Shown: piece by piece, positions 20,983 to 24,747 of the stretch
How positions within the stretch are numbered: the stretch's first letter is position 1
How the letters are laid out: each line of letters opens with the position of its first letter
DNA from: a virus
DNA: 24,747 nucleotides
Strand: one strand, 5' to 3'
IMG/VR virus record: IMGVR_UViG_3300007509_000060
Coordinates: 1-24,747 of that record
Notes under the pieces: generated by a model
The model's input: the letters and a program-made list of their open reading frames with translations, nothing else
The model's database searches: none
What the model was told of the DNA's origin: nothing
Program-made: the position numbers and the translations under genes

Positions 20983-21635
20983 TGGCATCACGTGATTTCA
21001 GTACAATCGTTTCTCGTTTAGCCCCTAGCGTCCCAGGATGTCCGACGCCAATCATCGAGCAGTATGTTCGTGATGCAGCAATCGAGGCATGTGAGAGAAC
21101 TTTAGCATGGCGTTATGAGCAGCCTAAACTACGATTAACCCCCGGTGTGTACGACTATGCATACAGCGCACCTACAGATGCAGAGGTGCATGCATTCTTA
21201 ACTGTAACCTTAAACGGTCGCAGACTAGACCCTGTTACTCTTGAGCATCTACATGATATACAACCTAAATGGCCTGAAGCAACTACTGAAGAACGCTCAG
21301 AGCCTAGATACATTACTCAATTCGATGCGGATAACTTTGCATTAGCACCTGTACCTGACGATGCTGTGAAGTATGACGTCAAGATGATTGTGGCATTAAA
21401 ACCGCTACGTACAGCGACTAAGATGGACAAGTCAATACTAGACGAATTAGAGAATGTAATTATGCACGGTGCATTACAGCATCTTCTTGTACTCCCAGGT
21501 AAAGAGTGGAGTGATAGAGAGTTAGCTACATACCATGCGAAACAATATTCATTTCAAATTTCAGAGCGTAGAGCTAGAACAAACCTAGGTGCAGCAAGAG
21601 CATCTATGACTGTTGAGATGCGCCCACTAGCTTGA
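20982..21635 (+). CDS. Virion structural protein, second adaptor-like
   Basis: This 217-aa protein starts at ATG 20982 with GAGGAGG 7 nt upstream. It has an N-terminal helix set (FSTIVSRLAPSVPGCPTPII then VRDAAIEACERTLAW), a beta middle and a C-terminal helical ending with SDRELATYHAKQYSF. The shape resembles the 214-aa neighbour, so both may be connector or tail-adaptor proteins. No exact family is known to me. Confidence 0.7.
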   Translation: MASRDFSTIVSRLAPSVPGCPTPIIEQYVRDAAIEACERTLAWRYEQPKLRLTPGVYDYAYSAPTDAEVHAFLTVTLNGRRLDPVTLEHLHDIQPKWPEATTEERSEPRYITQFDADNFALAPVPDDAVKYDVKMIVALKPLRTATKMDKSILDELENVIMHGALQHLLVLPGKEWSDRELATYHAKQYSFQISERRARTNLGAARASMTVEMRPLA

Positions 21636-21642
21636 GGATACT

Positions 21643-21975
21643 ATGGCTGATGTAATTAAATTAGTAAAGGGTGATGAGAAACCAGTAATTGTTTTAACGC
21701 TTACAGATGATGTTGCAGGCGGGGCATTAGATTTATCAGCAGCCTCAACAGTAGTGACAGTTAAATTCAGAGCAATGGGCAGTACAACATTATTATCTAC
21801 AATATCCACGACAAAGTTAGATAGTGGTACGACAGGTAAAGTACAGTTTGATTTCAGCGGCGGCGTGTTAGATGTTGATGCAGGTGCCTATGAGGGTGAG
21901 ATAGTTGTAACGTATGGTAGTGATGTACATACAGTGTATGACACATTGAGGTTTAGGTTAAGAGATAATTTCTAG
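21643..21975 (+). CDS. BppU-N-like small structural protein
   Basis: This 110-aa all-beta protein has GAGG upstream of the ATG. The sequence (IKLVKGDEKPVIVLTLTD, LDLSAASTVVTVKFRAMG, GAYEGEIVVTYGS) resembles the N-terminal domain of baseplate upper proteins (BppU_N, DUF2479), which forms an immunoglobulin-like fold. It ends 1 nt into the start of the next gene. Likely a small virion or adaptor protein. Confidence 0.6.
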   Translation: MADVIKLVKGDEKPVIVLTLTDDVAGGALDLSAASTVVTVKFRAMGSTTLLSTISTTKLDSGTTGKVQFDFSGGVLDVDAGAYEGEIVVTYGSDVHTVYDTLRFRLRDNF

Positions 21976-23603
21976 TGAACATAAAATTTACAGCAGCATT
22001 ATCAACGATTGTATTAGCCTCGGCATCAGTGTCGAGTGCTTCTGCTGTAAAGGCTGAAAACTCTATAGGTGTGACAGCTGCACCACTAACTTCAATTAGC
22101 GCAACAGCGTATATAGTACCACTAACAATTTTATCAGAGCAGACAGTTACAGCATCTGATGTTGTTAATACTATTGCTGTTACTAAACCTAAATCAGAGA
22201 CGTTAACAACATCAGATGCCTATACGGTTAATGTAACTAAGTCATTTGCTAGTGCAGTAACTGCTGATTCATCGCTTAATAAGATATTCCACTCGTCTGT
22301 CGACTTCGATATGAGTGATGCGGATGTAGACCCTGACCCAGTTACAGTTGTAGATGCTACAGCATTTGACCTCGGTAGAGGAATCTCAGACTCGGTAACA
22401 TCTAGTGACAGTGTGAGTAACGCGCCGAGTAAATCTGTATCAGGCGACACAGTCACAGCAAGTGATACGCTTAATAGAAAAGACATAGGTACGAACCCGA
22501 CTGACTCAGTAACCGCTTCAGATTCAGATGCTAAGTCGGCGACGACGACGGCTAGTTCAACGACGACAGCGACAGATAGTATAGGTAAGACAGTTAGTAT
22601 TACTGAGGCATCGAGTGTAACTGCCACAGCCGTAGTAAGTAAAATATTCCATTCCTCAGTTGACTTCGATATGAGTGACGCTGATGTAGACCCTGACCCG
22701 GTGACTGCTTCAGATACTGCAGCCTTAGAGCCTATGAAGAGTACAACGAGCACACTCACAGCAACAGACTCTGACGCGAAGAGCGTTACATCTGGAGCTA
22801 CATCAACTGCAACAGCATCAGATAGTGCTACTACAAACCCTACAAGCAACCAGACTGAGACCTTAACAGCGAGCGACTCGGTAGCGACAAGCCCTACATC
22901 TGTCCAGTCTGACCCTATTACAATGGCGGACGTACTCAATACGTTTACCTACAATAAGAACAAAACTGATGCAGTCACTGCAGCAGACACTATTAACTCA
23001 GTTGAGATTACGAAGGCGATAACAAGTCTAGTATCTACGACGAGTACAATCGTTAAACAGTTCACATCCGCAGTCGACTACGACTTAGCTGACGTTGACG
23101 TAGACCCTGACCCGGTGACTGCAGCTGACGCGATTAACACATTCGGTGTAACTAAAGCCCTGACATCAACTGCTTCCGCAAGTGACTCAGACGCTAAGAA
23201 TGTCACATCTGTACTTACTTCAGCTGCAACAGCTGCTGAGAGTATTGTCCTTACCTTAACCTTAGGTGAGACAAACCAGTATTGGGACGAAGTATTTATG
23301 TCTGACGGTGAGTCAGGCTTCTTACATACACCAAGAGTTTTAGCTGTCATCGACTACGACTGCCTGCTAGGCGGCGAACACAGCTTACTAAATTCAGCTC
23401 GATTCCCTGACGGGTGTGCTGATAGTACGACATACGAAGCGCACACAGGAACTATCGGTGCGCCAGGCTTGGTTAACGAGCCTGTTATGAACCACGGTCT
23501 AATTACATATCCTGACACAAGCGGTGCAGGTTTTGTGGTAGACTTCCACTATCCAACATTAGCACTCGGGGCTTATATGGTTAATACAACCTCTATTACA
23601 TAG
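21975..23603 (+). CDS. Large Ser/Thr/Asp-rich repeat virion protein
   Basis: The start is GTG 21975, which shares one base with the upstream stop (TAGTG) and has no clear Shine-Dalgarno, so translation is probably coupled. The 542-aa product consists of imperfect repeats of the kind SVTASDS (about 20-25 aa each), with an acidic element VDFDMSDADVDPDPV at residues about 109, 229 and a variant (VDYDLADVDVDPDPV) at 367. A different C-terminal domain (from about 433, QYWDEVFMSDGESG) has an Asp/Gly-rich, cysteine-containing fold. The first 28 residues resemble a signal peptide but may just be the first repeat. Likely a fibrous tail or head appendage. Confidence 0.65.
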   Translation: MNIKFTAALSTIVLASASVSSASAVKAENSIGVTAAPLTSISATAYIVPLTILSEQTVTASDVVNTIAVTKPKSETLTTSDAYTVNVTKSFASAVTADSSLNKIFHSSVDFDMSDADVDPDPVTVVDATAFDLGRGISDSVTSSDSVSNAPSKSVSGDTVTASDTLNRKDIGTNPTDSVTASDSDAKSATTTASSTTTATDSIGKTVSITEASSVTATAVVSKIFHSSVDFDMSDADVDPDPVTASDTAALEPMKSTTSTLTATDSDAKSVTSGATSTATASDSATTNPTSNQTETLTASDSVATSPTSVQSDPITMADVLNTFTYNKNKTDAVTAADTINSVEITKAITSLVSTTSTIVKQFTSAVDYDLADVDVDPDPVTAADAINTFGVTKALTSTASASDSDAKNVTSVLTSAATAAESIVLTLTLGETNQYWDEVFMSDGESGFLHTPRVLAVIDYDCLLGGEHSLLNSARFPDGCADSTTYEAHTGTIGAPGLVNEPVMNHGLITYPDTSGAGFVVDFHYPTLALGAYMVNTTSIT

Positions 23604-23612
23604 GAGAAAACA

Positions 23613-24059
23613 ATGTTAAAAGACAACATTAAAATGACAGGTGAGTTAAAACTTACTCTGACAAACGAGAAAGGCGACGTTACTAAAGAAGTAATTGTCC
23701 CTAATACTGTAGTTACAGCAGGTAAAGGCTTCATTGCATCACGCATGAAAGACGCAACTGCGACAGCAATGTCACACATGGAACTAGGTACAGGCACAAC
23801 AGGTGCAGACGTTGCTGACACAGCACTAGAAACTAAGATTACTTCTAGTAGAACTGCATTAACTTCTACAACTGTTACAACTAATAGTGTAGCATACGTA
23901 GTAACTTTCGGTGCAGGTGTAGGTACTGGTGCAGTAACAGAAGCAGGTATCTTTAACCACGCTACGACAGGTACAATGTTATGTAGAACAACATTCTCTG
24001 TGATTAACAAAGCAGCAGCTGACACACTAGGTATTACTTGGACAGTTACTGTAAACTAG
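23613..24059 (+). CDS. Phage structural/tail-fibre-associated protein (148 aa)
   Basis: ATG 23613 has ATAGGAG upstream. The product pattern VVTAGKGFIASRM, MSHMELGTGTTGADVADTAL, VTFGAGVGTGAVTEAGIFN and TITWTVTV-like end is a typical phage virion protein fold seen in tail-fibre regions of many phages. It is beta-rich and probably forms part of a fibre or tail appendage. Exact role unknown. Confidence 0.7.
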   Translation: MLKDNIKMTGELKLTLTNEKGDVTKEVIVPNTVVTAGKGFIASRMKDATATAMSHMELGTGTTGADVADTALETKITSSRTALTSTTVTTNSVAYVVTFGAGVGTGAVTEAGIFNHATTGTMLCRTTFSVINKAAADTLGITWTVTVN

Positions 24060-24068
24060 GAGTAGACT

Positions 24069-24497
24069 ATGGCAGCGAAATTTGCTAATAACGCGTATTC
24101 CACTCTGGCAGCTAGTATAACTACTGGCGCTACGAGTATTACGCTTACATCAGGTGAGGGGGCGAGATTCCCTTCGCTTTCAGGTTCAGAGTATTTTTAT
24201 GCAACCCTTATTGATAGCTCGAATAATCTCGAGATTGTTAAAGTAACTGCCAGGTCTACAGATGTACTAACAGTAACACGAGCTTCTGAGAGCACGACAG
24301 CTAGGGCGTATGCATCTGGTGATAGGATTGAGCTCCGCATTACCGCAGCAGGGTTGGTATCATTAGACTATGATGTATCAGGCTCAACATCAGGGCAGTT
24401 ATTAACATCAACAGGTACAAGCTCAGACCCCACATGGCAAGATGCTCCACAAGGCGTATCAAATTCTAAATTATTTTACTTCGGGAGTTTCATCTAA
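24069..24497 (+). CDS. Phage tail-fibre/virion protein (142 aa)
   Basis: ATG 24069 has AGGAG upstream. The product MAAKFANNAYSTLAASITTG followed by LTSGEGARFPSLSGSEYFYA and LEIVKVTARSTDVLTVTRA is a well-known pattern in phage tail-fibre proteins, here with a short C-terminus (SGQLLTSTGTSSDPTWQ, a 'TST.DPTW' element typical of fibre repeats). The stop overlaps the next start by 1 nt (TAATG). Confidence 0.72.
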   Translation: MAAKFANNAYSTLAASITTGATSITLTSGEGARFPSLSGSEYFYATLIDSSNNLEIVKVTARSTDVLTVTRASESTTARAYASGDRIELRITAAGLVSLDYDVSGSTSGQLLTSTGTSSDPTWQDAPQGVSNSKLFYFGSFI

Positions 24498-24747
24498 TGG
24501 CAACAACATACGGAAGATTAGGGGCATCTGCTCCAGCAGCAACAACAGCAACAGAATTTTATACTGTTCCTGCTTCAAAACACGCAACAGTAACGGTATC
24601 TATTTGTAATAGAGGCTCATCATCTGGCACAGTAAGACTAGCAAATATGGATGCTACTGGTACTGCGGCTAATGAGGACTATATTGAATATGACACTACA
24701 GTTCCTGCTAACGGTACACTTGAGAGAAGTGGTATTGTTATGGCAGC
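24497..24747 (+). CDS. Small virion protein, partial (3' end off window)
   Basis: The ATG at 24497 overlaps the upstream TAA by one base. Visible product: MATTYGRLGASAPAATTATE, then FYTVPASKHATVTVSICNRG and later YIEYDTTVPANGTLERSGIV. This arrangement is shared with many small phage virion proteins with an Ig-like beta fold. The C-terminus lies beyond the window. Confidence 0.65.
   Translation, partial: MATTYGRLGASAPAATTATEFYTVPASKHATVTVSICNRGSSSGTVRLANMDATGTAANEDYIEYDTTVPANGTLERSGIVMA

Noticed and set aside
22220-22939. 239-codon ORF on the - strand inside the repeat protein gene
   Set aside because: It is the complement of a Ser/Thr/Asp-rich repeat gene, which naturally lacks stops on the other strand. 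No ribosome site and no neighbours in that direction.
1-24747. tRNA genes, insertion sequences and integrase or attachment sites
   Set aside because: No cloverleaf with CCA-like end, no transposase motif and no integrase pattern could be seen by eye; this is a negative visual impression only.

Overview
The window is part of the genome of a tailed double-stranded DNA phage (Caudoviricetes). It carries a terminase, portal, scaffold and major capsid series on the + strand and a dense replication and accessory operon on the - strand. The portal size (685 aa), the scaffold and coat proteins, the two adaptor-like proteins and the absence of a sheath or tape-measure gene in view suggest a podovirus-like phage. 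Base composition is moderately AT-rich and the Shine-Dalgarno sites are of standard AGGAGG type. That fits a gammaproteobacterial or marine host, but the host cannot be named from sequence alone.

Left arm (1-10,154, all - strand): about twenty genes are packed with 1-35 nt overlaps, many of them ATGA, so they look like one polycistronic unit. Upstream to downstream it includes small phage proteins, a MoxR-type AAA ATPase, a DUF3150-like protein, a run of very small genes, a VWA-domain protein with a zinc-peptidase motif, several unknowns, a proteasome/HslV-like hydrolase, an HTH protein and a family A DNA polymerase with a 3'-5' exonuclease domain. The final genes are a 40-aa membrane peptide and a partial gene leaving the window.

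Central regulatory region (10,155-12,895): this is the most unusual part. Three short - strand cassettes each start from a near-identical promoter (TTGACA, 17-nt spacer ending TGG, CAGAYT) and end at a hairpin terminator. They encode two paralogous 97-99 aa proteins, a ribbon-helix-helix protein and two tiny ORFs of 42 and 28 codons. Between cassettes A and B lies about 0.9 kb of non-coding AT-rich DNA with 13 exact copies of the 9-mer TGTAAAGTT in both orientations. It also has two perfect 18-bp palindromes made of two such 9-mers, a triple TATAGATTA tandem and a (CG)5(TA)4 tract. This looks like an iteron-type replication origin or multi-operator control region, and I see no gene in it.

Right arm (12,896-end, + strand): the morphogenesis genes start from a promoter whose predicted start site is the first ATG, so the first message is probably leaderless. 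The order is putative small terminase, zinc-ribbon protein, large terminase (markedly more GC-rich than its neighbours), terminator, portal, small conserved protein (TTG start), scaffold, major capsid protein, decoration-like protein, strong terminator, small basic protein, two adaptor or connector-type proteins, a BppU-N-like protein, a large Ser/Thr/Asp repeat protein with three acidic DPDP motifs, and three small virion or tail-fibre-type proteins, the last one cut by the window end.
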